Assembly (NCBI GenBank): GCA_031271075.1
Contig: JAISWN010000266.1
Span: 1 to 12,554, forward strand
DNA: 12,554 nucleotides
Reading direction: 5' to 3'
Source: Treponema sp.
GTDB lineage: Bacteria; Spirochaetota; Spirochaetia; Treponematales; Breznakiellaceae
In this document: positions 1-6,767 of the stretch, piece by piece
Layout: each line of letters begins with the position of its first letter
Position numbering within the stretch: position 1 is the stretch's first letter
Made by a program: the position numbers and the translations under genes
Notes under the pieces: generated by a model
The model's database searches: none
What the model saw: the letters and a program-made list of their open reading frames with translations, nothing else
Told to the model about the DNA's origin: nothing

Positions 1-807
1 GCGCCGGGGCTGAACGTTACGGTTGAGGCTTTGGCCCAGGCCGACCTCATGGCCGCCAAATTCATCGCCGGGGAGGCCAAGGCCGGTATCCTTCCGCCCA
101 ATGTGGCGGCAAAGATCGCCTCTTCGGGGAAAAATCTTAAAATCGCCGCGGTAATCGGTACGGGTATGCTGAACCTTATCTCCGCGGAACCTGCCGTGCA
201 GAGTATCGCGGGCTTGAAGGGAAGATCCGTGGAGGTGGCTGGCCAGGGGGCCACCCCGGACTACGTGTTCCGTAGAATTCTCATGACCCAGGGTCTCAAG
301 CCGGATGTTGACGTGATCTTCGGCTATTCCCTGGCGTATCCCGAAATAGCCCAGTCCCTTATCGCCGGACGGATTTCCCTGGCCCTGCTGCCCGAGCCTT
401 TCGCCACCATGGCCCGTTCCGAGAACCCCAATCTGCGGGTAATCGGCAATATCCAGGATGAATGGGTCAAGGCCGGGGGGGAGGGTAATTTCCCCATGAC
501 CGCCCTGGTTCTGGACGGGGACTGGGCCCTCTCCCATCCCCAGGGGGTAGCCGCCCTGCTGGGCGCCCTGAAAGCTTCGATTGAGTGGGTGGTAGCCAAT
601 CCTGCCGGCGCGGGGGCCTTGGTGGAGAAACACGGCCTGGGTCTCAGGGCCCCGGTGGTTGCCGCGGCCGTTCCCAGGAGTAACTACGTGTACATCCCCG
701 CCGCGGAAGCCCGGTCTTCCCTTGAAAGCCTCTACCAGGTCTTCCTGGAATTCGCCCCCCAGTCCATCGGCGGCGCCCTTCCGAAAGATGACTTTTACTA
801 CCGGTAA
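1..807 (+). CDS. ABC transporter substrate-binding protein, NMT1/SsuA-like, 5' truncated
   Basis: This is the C-terminal 268 residues of a periplasmic or lipid-anchored binding protein for an importer of the nitrate/sulfonate/taurine/thiamine-precursor group. The frame is open to base 1, so the true start and signal peptide lie outside the window; the TTG at 31 is internal. Visible family features are the stretch AGILPPNVAAKIA, the segment AGLKGRSVEVAGQGATPDYVFR where these proteins enter the second lobe, and LIAGRISLALLPEPFATMA in the hinge and lobe. The order matches the NMT1/THI5-like fold. The stop TAA overlaps the permease ATG by one base (805-809), so the two are translationally coupled. 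The ligand cannot be told from sequence: a sulfonate, a pyrimidine precursor or another small anion are all possible. Confidence 0.85.
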   Translation, partial: APGLNVTVEALAQADLMAAKFIAGEAKAGILPPNVAAKIASSGKNLKIAAVIGTGMLNLISAEPAVQSIAGLKGRSVEVAGQGATPDYVFRRILMTQGLKPDVDVIFGYSLAYPEIAQSLIAGRISLALLPEPFATMARSENPNLRVIGNIQDEWVKAGGEGNFPMTALVLDGDWALSHPQGVAALLGALKASIEWVVANPAGAGALVEKHGLGLRAPVVAAAVPRSNYVYIPAAEARSSLESLYQVFLEFAPQSIGGALPKDDFYYR

Positions 808-1676
808 TGGAGTGGCGCAAAAATCCACAAGTGCAACAGGCTCCTAAAGATCCAAAAACCGGTCCAAAACCCGGCAGGGAACTCCCGCGGGGGCAGGGGC
901 AAGGGGGAAGGCTTTTGCGGGACGCCCCTTACGCGCTGGCGGGTATCCTGATCCTCCTCCTGGCCTGGGAAAGCGCCGCCAGGCTGAGCGGCAGCCCCCT
1001 GATCATCCCCGGCCCGGTTCTGGTACTGGGGAATTTTTGTACCCTCGTCCAGAGCAAAGCTTTCTGGCTTTCCCTCCTGAACAGCTTCTGGCGGGTACTC
1101 TTGGGGATCTTTATCGCCGCCCCCCTGGGGCTTGCGGCGGGGATCGGGAGCGGCCTCGATCGACGGGCCGGGGCGCTCCTCAAACCCCTGTTCCAGGTAA
1201 TAGCCGCTACCCCGGTAATGTCGGTGATTCTGATAGCCTTCCTCGCCCTGGGCCAGGAACGGACGCCGGTGTTTACCGCCTTCCTCATGGTATTCCCCCT
1301 CATGGCCGCCAACACCTCCGAAGGCATCAGGGCGGTGGATCCCGGCTTTGCCGAGCTTTTTGCCCTTTACCGGCTTTCCCGGAGGGAACGGTTTCGCTAC
1401 CTCTACCTGCCCTCCATCGGCCCCTTCGTGCTGGCCGGCCTGCGGAGCGCCCTTTCCCTCTGCTGGAAAGTGGTGGTTGCCGCGGAGGTTCTGGTCCAGC
1501 CCCTCCGCGCCCTGGGAACGGGGATGCAGCAGGCCAAGGCCCAGCTTGAAACGGCGGAACTTTTTGCCTGGACCGGCGGAACCGTGCTGGCCGCGGCTTT
1601 GACCCAGGTCCTTCTCAGCGCGGCGCTGGCAGTTTGTCGCGCTTCACGCCAAAAATTTGAAAGGCGGCGTTCCTGA
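807..1676 (+). CDS. ABC transporter permease, SsuC/TauC-like
   Basis: This is the inner-membrane subunit of the importer, 289 residues, a usual length for the BPD_transp_1 family. A basic, hydrophilic N-terminal stretch of about 38 residues precedes the first membrane segment (about 41-60). Further hydrophobic segments lie near 88-114, 128-150, 154-170, 205-232 and 258-277. The cytoplasmic EAA loop that docks on the ATPase is visible near residues 172-205, with EGIRAVDPGFAELFALY followed by the conserved G-less LSRRERFRYLYLP segment. The ATG at 807 is chosen because it overlaps the upstream TAA (TAATG); I see no clear ribosome binding site, which fits coupling. The stop at 1674-1676 overlaps the ATPase start in TGATG. 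The substrate is unknown. Confidence 0.9.
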   Translation: MEWRKNPQVQQAPKDPKTGPKPGRELPRGQGQGGRLLRDAPYALAGILILLLAWESAARLSGSPLIIPGPVLVLGNFCTLVQSKAFWLSLLNSFWRVLLGIFIAAPLGLAAGIGSGLDRRAGALLKPLFQVIAATPVMSVILIAFLALGQERTPVFTAFLMVFPLMAANTSEGIRAVDPGFAELFALYRLSRRERFRYLYLPSIGPFVLAGLRSALSLCWKVVVAAEVLVQPLRALGTGMQQAKAQLETAELFAWTGGTVLAAALTQVLLSAALAVCRASRQKFERRRS

Positions 1677-2482
1677 TGGATCCCCAAAGCCCGGCCCCCG
1701 GGCCGCTCATCTCTATCCGGCTTCTTTCCTTCGCTTTCGGCGCCGGTTCCCGGTATATCTTTCGCAAGTTTAGCCTGGAACTGGGGGATGAAAGCCCCGT
1801 GGCGATACTGGGGGCCTCGGGCTGCGGCAAGACAACCCTGCTCCGCCTTATCGCGGGGCTTCTCAAGCCTCTGGAAGGGGAACTGGAGATCCTGCGGGGC
1901 TCCCCGGATCGATCACTGGTTCCATCGCGGGATCGCTCTCCGGTAAGCTTTGTGTTTCAGGAACCCCGGCTTCTCCCCTGGATGAACGTGCTGGAGAACA
2001 CGGCGCTCCCCATCCAGGGCCTTTTGGGGAGGAGGGAAGGGGAGGATCGGGCCCGGCATTTTTTGGAACTGGTGGGCCTTGCGGATAAGGCAGGCTCCCG
2101 GCCGGCGGAACTTTCCGGAGGCCAGCGGCAGCGGGCGGGCCTTGCCCGGGCCTTTGCCTACCCCAGCCCGGCGCTTCTCCTGGACGAACCCTTTCAGTCC
2201 CTGGACATCCCCCTGCGGATACAGCTTATGGATCTGACCCTGCGGCTCCTGGAGGAATCCCCCCGGCTTACGGTGCTGGTTACCCACGATCCCCGGGAGG
2301 CGGTGTACGTAGGCCGCCGGATTCTGGCCCTGGGAAGGAAACCCGGCGGAGACCCCTGCGGCATCCTTTTTGACGAAACCCTGAACCTTTCCCGGGAAGA
2401 CCGGGCCTACGGATCGGCCGCCCAGGGCGCCATGGAGAAGCGCCTCCTCGCGGCGCTGGCCGAAGGCGCCGTTCCGGGCTAA
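1676..2482 (+). CDS. ABC transporter ATP-binding protein, SsuB/TauB-like
   Basis: This is the nucleotide-binding subunit that powers the importer, 268 residues. All ABC motifs are intact: Walker A GASGCGKT at 46-53, Q-loop FVFQEPRLLPW with Gln95, signature LSGGQ at 146-150, Walker B ALLLDEPF with Asp170 and Glu171, and the switch His204 in VTHD. FQEPRLLPW is characteristic of the nitrate/sulfonate/taurine importer subfamily. The start shares one base with the permease stop. Residues after about 215 form a short C-terminal extension of unclear role. The gene ends at 2482, 90 bases before the convergent metE stop, and is the last gene of its operon. Confidence 0.92.
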   Translation: MDPQSPAPGPLISIRLLSFAFGAGSRYIFRKFSLELGDESPVAILGASGCGKTTLLRLIAGLLKPLEGELEILRGSPDRSLVPSRDRSPVSFVFQEPRLLPWMNVLENTALPIQGLLGRREGEDRARHFLELVGLADKAGSRPAELSGGQRQRAGLARAFAYPSPALLLDEPFQSLDIPLRIQLMDLTLRLLEESPRLTVLVTHDPREAVYVGRRILALGRKPGGDPCGILFDETLNLSREDRAYGSAAQGAMEKRLLAALAEGAVPG

Positions 2483-2487
2483 TGTTA

Positions 2488-2515
2488 CCCCCGGCCCTGC
2501 CCCATATACCGGGGG
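2488..2515. terminator. GC-rich hairpin between convergent genes
   Basis: CCCCCGG at 2488-2494 pairs with CCGGGGG at 2509-2515 around a 14-base loop, between the ABC operon stop (2482) and the metE stop (2573). Position and symmetry suggest a bidirectional transcript end. There is no good U-tract on either strand, so it may be only a Rho-assisted or RNA-stabilising hairpin. Confidence 0.35.
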
Positions 2516-2572
2516 GCCTTGTACGCACACTTACGTTCACCTATAGCCGGCATACTCAGAAGAACAAAGGCG

Positions 2573-4849
2573 TCATCTATCCTGGGTACGCGCAATTTCC
2601 TCCCGGACGGCCGCGGCCGCCTTCGTCATGTTTTTTAACGCAGGCCGTACTTCTTCCCAAGTTCTTGTTTTCAGGCCGCAGTCGGGATTAACCCACATTT
2701 TGTTTTTATCGATCACCTCAAGGCGGGCCAGAATCTGTTCCCTGAATTCGGCGGCCGATGGTATCCGGGGTGAATGAATATCATACACGCCGGGGCCTAT
2801 TTCGTTTTGATACGCGGTCTCTTTAAAGACCCGCAAAAGTTTGTTGCCGCTACGGGCGGTTTCAACGGTAAGCACGTCGGCATCCATCGCCTCGATGGTT
2901 TTTATAATATCGTTAAATTCGCTGTAGCACATGTGGGTGTGTATCTGTGTCGATACATCCGCGGTGCTTACCGCAAGCCTGAACGCTTCAAGGGCCCACT
3001 GTTCATATTCATCGGTGTTTTCTTTCCGTAAAGGATAGCCCTCCCGAAACGCCGCCTCATCAACCTGGATTATGGTAATGCCGGCCTTCTGTAAATCGGC
3101 GATCTCATCGCTCAGGGCGCGGGCTATCTGCTTCGCCACCGCCGGCCGGGGAATATCGTTCCGGACAAAAGACCAGTTAAGAATAGTTACCGGGCCGGTC
3201 AGCATGCCTTTCACAGGCTTTTTTGTTTTGCTTTGGGCGTAGCGTATCCATTTTACCGTCATTGGCTCCGGGCGGCTGATGTCGCCGAAAATAACCGGCG
3301 GCTTGACACAGCGGGAACCGTAGCTTTGCACCCATCCGTTTTTGGTAAAATGAAAGCCCTCCAGCAATTCCCCAAAATATTCTACCATGTCGTTTCGTTC
3401 CGGTTCTCCGTGGACCAATACGTCAAGCCCAATTTCCTCCTGAAACGCGACGCAATCATCAATATAGTTCTTTACCGCCGCTTCATAAACAGTCTCCGGT
3501 ATGAGGCCCTTCCGGTAATCATTCCGCGCTTTCCGCAATTCAGGCGTCTGGGGGAAGCTCCCGATAGTTGTGGCCGGCAGCAGGGGAAGGTTCAGGCGGC
3601 TCTTTTGGAGGGCGCTTCGTTCCCTATAGGTCCCGTCCCGCGTTTTCCTGCCGGACTCTGCCGGCCTGTCCCCGGTCTTGTCGTTTTTTACCGGAACCGG
3701 ATTGGAGCCGGATAACAGATTCCCTTTGTTTTCCTCAAGTACAGATTTTTCAGTTTCAGAAAGACAACCGGAAGCAAACAGTTTTGCCAGGAGGGAAACT
3801 TCTTCCACCTTCTCGCGGGCAAAGGCCAAATGTTTTTTGATTGGACTTTCCGGTTCGTTTTTTACCGACCAGGGGCTGTGCAGCAGGGAACAACTGGTTG
3901 AAACAACGATCTGTTCTTTGGGAACTACCTTGTGTATCCGTTCAAGCAGTTCCAGGCCGGCGGACAGATCGCCGCGCCAAATGTTCCGCCCGTCCACAAT
4001 GCCGGCGATAATATGTTTGGAAGCGGCATATTCCAGCGCTTCAACATTGCGCTGTCCGTAGAGGAAATCAAGGCCGATGCCCCAAATCGGGGTATCGCAA
4101 AGCGGCTTTACCGCCTCCACCGCGTGTTCAAAGTAGGTTGTGACGATAATATTGATCCCGCCGCCTGCCGCGGCCAGTTCCCCATAGGTTTCCCGAATCA
4201 GCGAGAGGATTGTACCGGAAGGATTTTTGACAAACGCCGGTTCGTCAAACTGCACATACACGGATTCATCCAGTTTTGCTATTTCCTCCAGCAGCCGCTT
4301 GTAAACCGGCAGTATCTTATGAAGATATTTGAAGGAGCCGCCTCCATCTTTTGTTTTTGAAAGACCCAGAAATGTCAAAGGCCCGATGACGTTGATCTTG
4401 GTCGTTACTCCTGCGGCTTTTGCTTCCCGGTATTCGGACAATACTTTTGCCGGGTCAAGCCGAAAAACAAGGTCGTCACTCAATTCGGGTACGATAAAAT
4501 GGTAATTGGTATTAAACCATTTGGTCATTTCCATGGCCGCCGTTCCGTTTCCCCGGGCCATGGCAAAGTACCGTTCGTTTTTATCCGCTATTCCGGCAAA
4601 CCGCTCCGGTACCGCGCCCAGCATTACCATGGTGTCAAGCATATTGTCATAAAGGCTGAAGTCGTTGGAACTGATAAAATCAATCCCCGAATCTTTCTGC
4701 AAAAGCCAATGTTTTTTCCGCAGCGCCCGGGCGGTGTCTTCGACTTCATCAAAGGGAACTTTATGCGCCCAATAATTCTCCAAAACCTTTTTAAGTTCCC
4801 TGTTTTCCCCTATCCGGGGAAACCCGGTAACAAGCGTTTTTACGGTCAT
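2573..4849 (-). CDS. metE: 5-methyltetrahydropteroyltriglutamate-homocysteine methyltransferase (cobalamin-independent methionine synthase)
   Basis: MetE makes methionine by moving the methyl group of polyglutamyl methyltetrahydrofolate to homocysteine, without B12, in the cytoplasm. At 758 residues it has the normal full length. The N-terminal half opens with VTGFPRIGENRELKK, a family signature. The catalytic C-terminal barrel starts near LPATTIGSFPQT. All four zinc ligands are present: His639 and Cys641 in HMCYSEF, Glu663 in TVETARS and Cys724 in NPDCGLKTR. A polar, charged linker joins the two halves (roughly residues 380-415). The start is fixed by AGGAG at 4856-4860, six bases upstream. 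The gene stands alone, and its leader of nearly 400 bases carries a cobalamin riboswitch, so it is expected to be off when B12 is plentiful. That implies another B12-dependent methionine synthase elsewhere in the genome. Confidence 0.97.
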   Translation of the reverse strand: MTVKTLVTGFPRIGENRELKKVLENYWAHKVPFDEVEDTARALRKKHWLLQKDSGIDFISSNDFSLYDNMLDTMVMLGAVPERFAGIADKNERYFAMARGNGTAAMEMTKWFNTNYHFIVPELSDDLVFRLDPAKVLSEYREAKAAGVTTKINVIGPLTFLGLSKTKDGGGSFKYLHKILPVYKRLLEEIAKLDESVYVQFDEPAFVKNPSGTILSLIRETYGELAAAGGGINIIVTTYFEHAVEAVKPLCDTPIWGIGLDFLYGQRNVEALEYAASKHIIAGIVDGRNIWRGDLSAGLELLERIHKVVPKEQIVVSTSCSLLHSPWSVKNEPESPIKKHLAFAREKVEEVSLLAKLFASGCLSETEKSVLEENKGNLLSGSNPVPVKNDKTGDRPAESGRKTRDGTYRERSALQKSRLNLPLLPATTIGSFPQTPELRKARNDYRKGLIPETVYEAAVKNYIDDCVAFQEEIGLDVLVHGEPERNDMVEYFGELLEGFHFTKNGWVQSYGSRCVKPPVIFGDISRPEPMTVKWIRYAQSKTKKPVKGMLTGPVTILNWSFVRNDIPRPAVAKQIARALSDEIADLQKAGITIIQVDEAAFREGYPLRKENTDEYEQWALEAFRLAVSTADVSTQIHTHMCYSEFNDIIKTIEAMDADVLTVETARSGNKLLRVFKETAYQNEIGPGVYDIHSPRIPSAAEFREQILARLEVIDKNKMWVNPDCGLKTRTWEEVRPALKNMTKAAAAVREEIARTQDR

Positions 4850-4855
4850 AAAAAA

Positions 4856-4860
4856 CTCCT
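4856..4860 (-). promoter_or_regulatory. metE ribosome binding site
   Basis: AGGAG on the minus strand within AAAAGGAG, six bases from the metE ATG. It fixes the start codon and is the natural endpoint of any translational control by the upstream riboswitch. Confidence 0.8.
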
Positions 4861-4900
4861 TTTATATCTTAAATCGGCCGGGACAGCTTACACCACCCCG

Positions 4901-5016
4901 CCGGAATGCCCCTTCCGGGAGGAAAATGAGAACATAACATTGCCACAATTCATGTTTCCGGGCCCAATCCGCGAGGCCTCGGGAAAATCGGGAAGATTGC
5001 CGGGGGAAATCCCCGG
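4901..5016 (-). promoter_or_regulatory. metE leader region with hairpins, possible riboswitch expression platform
   Basis: Between the aptamer and metE the minus-strand leader can form three hairpins: CCGGGG/CCCCGG (5000-5016), the palindrome CGAGGCCTCG (4972-4981) and CCGGAA/TTCCGG (4901-4918). None is followed by a U-run, so a classical terminator is not evident. Control may act on translation or through Rho. The link to B12 switching is inference from position. Confidence 0.35.
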
Positions 5017-5022
5017 GAGTCT

Positions 5023-5234
5023 CCTGTATACCAAAGTCTCCTGGCTTGCGGGTAGAATGTCTGAACCACGGCAGGCCGCAGCCCCATGGACAGCCAATCC
5101 CGTTCCGTCAGTCTTCCCGGCCCTTTCGGGCCAGTGGCTGTTATGACGGAACTAACCCCGCTTACAGTTACGGGCTAGCGGAGGATTTACCGGGCCGCAG
5201 AGGACCCGACCTCACTTCCTTTGAAATATACAGG
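5023..5234 (-). ncRNA. Cobalamin (AdoCbl-type) riboswitch upstream of metE
   Basis: Read on the minus strand, this segment has the hallmarks of the cobalamin riboswitch in the right order: an 8-bp closing P1 stem (5227-5234 with 5023-5030, CCTGTATA/TATACAGG), the element CCCGTAACTGTAAGCGGG (5157-5174), the B12 box GCCACTG (5132-5138) followed by GGCCCGAAAGGGCCGGGAAG, and the terminal AGCCAGGAGAC (5036-5046) close to P1. These are the conserved core motifs of the RNA family. It lies 173 bases ahead of metE in the sense direction. Known cobalamin riboswitches before metE repress it when B12 is bound. The 5' part (around 5175-5222) departs from the usual GGUGC-AAUCC wording, so it is a somewhat variant aptamer. 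Confidence 0.9.
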
Positions 5235-5237
5235 TGT

Positions 5238-5267
5238 ATCCTATTGTTTTACCGGGAAGATGGTCAA
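5238..5267 (-). promoter_or_regulatory. Candidate promoter for the riboswitch-metE transcript
   Basis: On the minus strand TTGACC (5262-5267) and TAGGAT (5238-5243) are separated by 18 bases, a fair match to a housekeeping promoter. The predicted start, near 5231, falls at the first bases of the aptamer P1 stem, which is tight but consistent with a transcript that begins with the riboswitch. Confidence 0.45.
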
Positions 5268-5391
5268 GGGCGATGTAAGCCGACTCCCGGGCCACCCTTG
5301 TTTCCTGGACAGCCCTTCTTCATTCGCCGCCCTTAAAGCCTGTTTTTTCCGTAAACTGTTCTTATTGCTTCGTCCTATGTCCTGGGATGGT

Positions 5392-5475
5392 GGTGTTGAA
5401 CTGGTGTTGCAGATTGACCCCAACAACGTCAATGCGCACCAGGATCTTGAGCGGCTACGGGAAGATGGGCATTAG
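5392..5475 (+). pseudogene. TPR-protein C-terminal fragment, likely remnant
   Basis: The last 24 codons of an open frame ending at 5475 read LVLQIDPNNVNAHQDLERLR plus a short tail. The -L-IDPNN--AH-DL- pattern is the end of one tetratricopeptide repeat helix B, the conserved Pro, and the start of the next helix. Upstream in the same frame (5221-5390) the sequence overlaps the metE promoter and riboswitch start and does not look like TPR, so the rest of the gene appears to have been lost. Its TAG overlaps the convergent aldolase stop. A chance frame is possible because the match is short. Confidence 0.45.
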
Positions 5476-6389
5476 GGCGGGGAATCCGTCCTGGGCGGGG
5501 CCGTCATTGCGAGGAGGCGCAGATCCCGCATAACCCGGCTGAGGATCTCCCGGTTTTCCGGGGTGAGGGGTTTTACCGGAAGCCTGGGTACGCCGGTACG
5601 GAAACCCCGGAGCGACAGAATTTCCTTGACCACCGCGGGAAAGGTCCCCAGGCTGAACTGCTGCCTGAGTTTGGCAAATTTCATCTGGGCCTCCCTGGCG
5701 GCGTCCAGGCGGCCCGCGGCAAATTCCCGGTAGATGTCCACCGCCAGTTCGGGGCAGGCGGAAGCCACCGAGGACACCGCCCCGGCTCCCCCGTGGATCA
5801 GGGTAGACAGGATCAGCCCGTCCCTTCCGGCAAATACGGAAAGCCGGTCCCCGCCCACCCGGAGGAAATCCAGGGTCAGGGCCAGATCCCCGGAAGAATC
5901 TTTGATACCCGCGAAATTCTCAAAGGCAAGGAGCCGTTCCGCGGTTTTGATCGAAACAGACACCCCCGTAACCGCCGGATTGTTGTACAAAAGCACCGGC
6001 AGCCTGGTCGCCCCCAGAACCGAGGCAAAATGCTCGTACAGCTCCTCCTCCGAAGGCTTGATAAGGTAAGGGGTAATAAGGGTTATCACATCCGCCCCCT
6101 CCGCCTCGGCCGCCCGGGTAAGGGCCACGGTTTCCGCCGTGGTGGCGCAGCCCGAGCCAAAGATAAGGGGCGCCGCCGTTCCCAGGGCTTTCCGGGCAGA
6201 GCGGACAAGCAGGAGCTTCTCTTCCCGGCTAAGGGCGTAAAATTCCCCGGCGTTTCCCGATACAAACATGCCGGCAACGCCGGCCTTCAACAAGAACTGA
6301 AGCAGACCGGCAAATTCGTCTTCATTTATCGAACCGTCTTTCCTAAAAGGCGTAATAACCGCCGCGATAATCCCCTTGAGCGCCGTCAT
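5472..6389 (-). CDS. DapA/NanA-family class I aldolase (dihydrodipicolinate synthase-like)
   Basis: This is a 305-residue TIM-barrel lyase that forms a Schiff base with pyruvate. The catalytic residues are visible: Lys163 in GIKDSSGD, Tyr135 in LLYNNP, and the carboxylate-binding loop GNAGE at 45-49, where true DapA usually has GTTGE. YNNP rather than YNVPGRT, together with the GNAGE loop, points away from lysine biosynthesis and toward the sugar-acid branch (2-keto-3-deoxygluconate-type aldolases, N-acetylneuraminate lyase, ketodeoxyglucarate dehydratase). The divergent neighbour uxaC acts on hexuronates, whose breakdown ends in keto-deoxygluconate, so an aldolase for that compound is a reasonable inference. 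GGAGG at 6395-6399 fixes the ATG. The last residues, after about 292, are a poorly conserved tail. A biosynthetic DapA role is not excluded. Confidence 0.88.
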   Translation of the reverse strand: MTALKGIIAAVITPFRKDGSINEDEFAGLLQFLLKAGVAGMFVSGNAGEFYALSREEKLLLVRSARKALGTAAPLIFGSGCATTAETVALTRAAEAEGADVITLITPYLIKPSEEELYEHFASVLGATRLPVLLYNNPAVTGVSVSIKTAERLLAFENFAGIKDSSGDLALTLDFLRVGGDRLSVFAGRDGLILSTLIHGGAGAVSSVASACPELAVDIYREFAAGRLDAAREAQMKFAKLRQQFSLGTFPAVVKEILSLRGFRTGVPRLPVKPLTPENREILSRVMRDLRLLAMTAPPRTDSPP

Positions 6390-6426
6390 ATAAACCTCCG
6401 CCGTCTGTCTATTTTACGATAAGTTT

Positions 6427-6456
6427 ACTATACAAGAGTTGCGATCCCTTTGCCAG
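6427..6456 (-). promoter_or_regulatory. Candidate promoter for the DapA-family gene
   Basis: On the minus strand CTGGCA (6451-6456) and TATAGT (6427-6432) are 18 bases apart, giving a start near 6420 and a leader of about 30 bases that contains the GGAGG ribosome binding site at 6395-6399. This is a moderate match to the consensus. Confidence 0.4.
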
Positions 6457-6598
6457 GGGTTTGGGAGATAAAGCCGGGTACACGCAGGGCGAGGTTGTTG
6501 ATTTCTTCCGGCAGCGTGTAAATGATGTTACCCTGGGGTGAGGTGTGGATTGAAGTATGGAAACTCTCACCGCCCGTGATGCGATGCTTATGTCGCAT
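6428..6598 (-). pseudogene. Short 56-codon frame, possible gene-tail remnant
   Basis: An open frame from an ATG at 6596-6598 to a TAG at 6428-6430 ends with residues such as GNIIYTLPEEINNLALRVPG followed by FISQTPGKGIATLV. The composition is protein-like, but I recognise no family and see no ribosome binding site. It runs antisense through the CRISPR-like repeats and over the aldolase promoter, so it is either the tail of a lost gene or chance. No function can be given. Confidence 0.25.
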
Positions 6599-6624
6599 CC
6601 TCGCAGGGGTGCGTGGATTGAAAC
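6524..6624 (+). CRISPR. Relic two-repeat CRISPR unit, type I-C-like repeat
   Basis: The segment 6592-6624 is a 33-base sequence beginning GTCGCATCC and ending GTGCGTGGATTGAAAC. The ends, the inner stem CGCATCC/GGGTGCG (6594-6600 with 6607-6613) and the terminal ATTGAAAC match the well-known type I-C repeat class. A second, decayed copy at 6524-6556 shares GTGGATTGAA exactly (6545-6554, against 6613-6622) and a GGGGTG block. The two are separated by 35 bases (6557-6591), a normal I-C spacer length. No further repeats and no cas genes are seen in the window, so this is probably an orphan remnant. Confidence 0.55.
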
Positions 6625-6640
6625 ATAATTAAGAAGGTAT

Positions 6641-6675
6641 GGCGCGCCTTGAACGCCGAATCAAGAGGCCGCGCC
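6641..6675. other. GC-rich imperfect hairpin upstream of uxaC
   Basis: GGCGCGCCTTGA (6641-6652) can fold on TCAAGAGGCCGCGCC (6661-6675) with small bulges around a loop of eight bases. It lies between the CRISPR-like repeat and the uxaC promoter. There is no U-run, and its role is unclear. Confidence 0.35.
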
Positions 6676-6706
6676 GCGCCGGCGGCAGTTTCACCTTTAA
6701 TACTTC

Positions 6707-6757
6707 GTTTTTCCATTGCTAAACGGAAAACTATAGGCTATCTTAAAAAACCGGAGG
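6707..6757 (+). promoter_or_regulatory. uxaC promoter, possible operator and ribosome binding site
   Basis: TTGCTA (6716-6721) and TATCTT (6739-6744) with a 17-base spacer form a plausible promoter; TTTCCA/TATAGG (6710-6715, 6732-6737) is an alternative with 16. An inverted repeat, GTTTTTCC (6707-6714) and GGAAAAC (6725-6731), sits across the -35 box and could be an operator for a sugar-acid repressor. GGAGG at 6753-6757 is ten bases before the uxaC ATG and supports that start. Confidence 0.45.
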
Positions 6758-6767
6758 AACAACAACA

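Noticed and set aside
2482..2691. 69-codon plus-strand frame whose ATG overlaps the ATPase stop
   Set aside because: The stop/start overlap looks like the operon pattern, but the product is low-complexity Pro/Gly-rich, overlaps the 3' end of metE in antisense and contains the hairpin at 2488-2515.
4499..5336. Plus-strand frames across the metE start and riboswitch
   Set aside because: They are antisense to metE and to a well-defined cobalamin aptamer; the sequence is explained by RNA structure.
6438..6473. A third possible CRISPR repeat copy (GCGATCCCTTTGCCAGGGG resembles the repeat core)
   Set aside because: The similarity is patchy, the GTGGATTGAA end is missing and the distance to the next copy (about 50 bases) does not fit the 35-base spacer.
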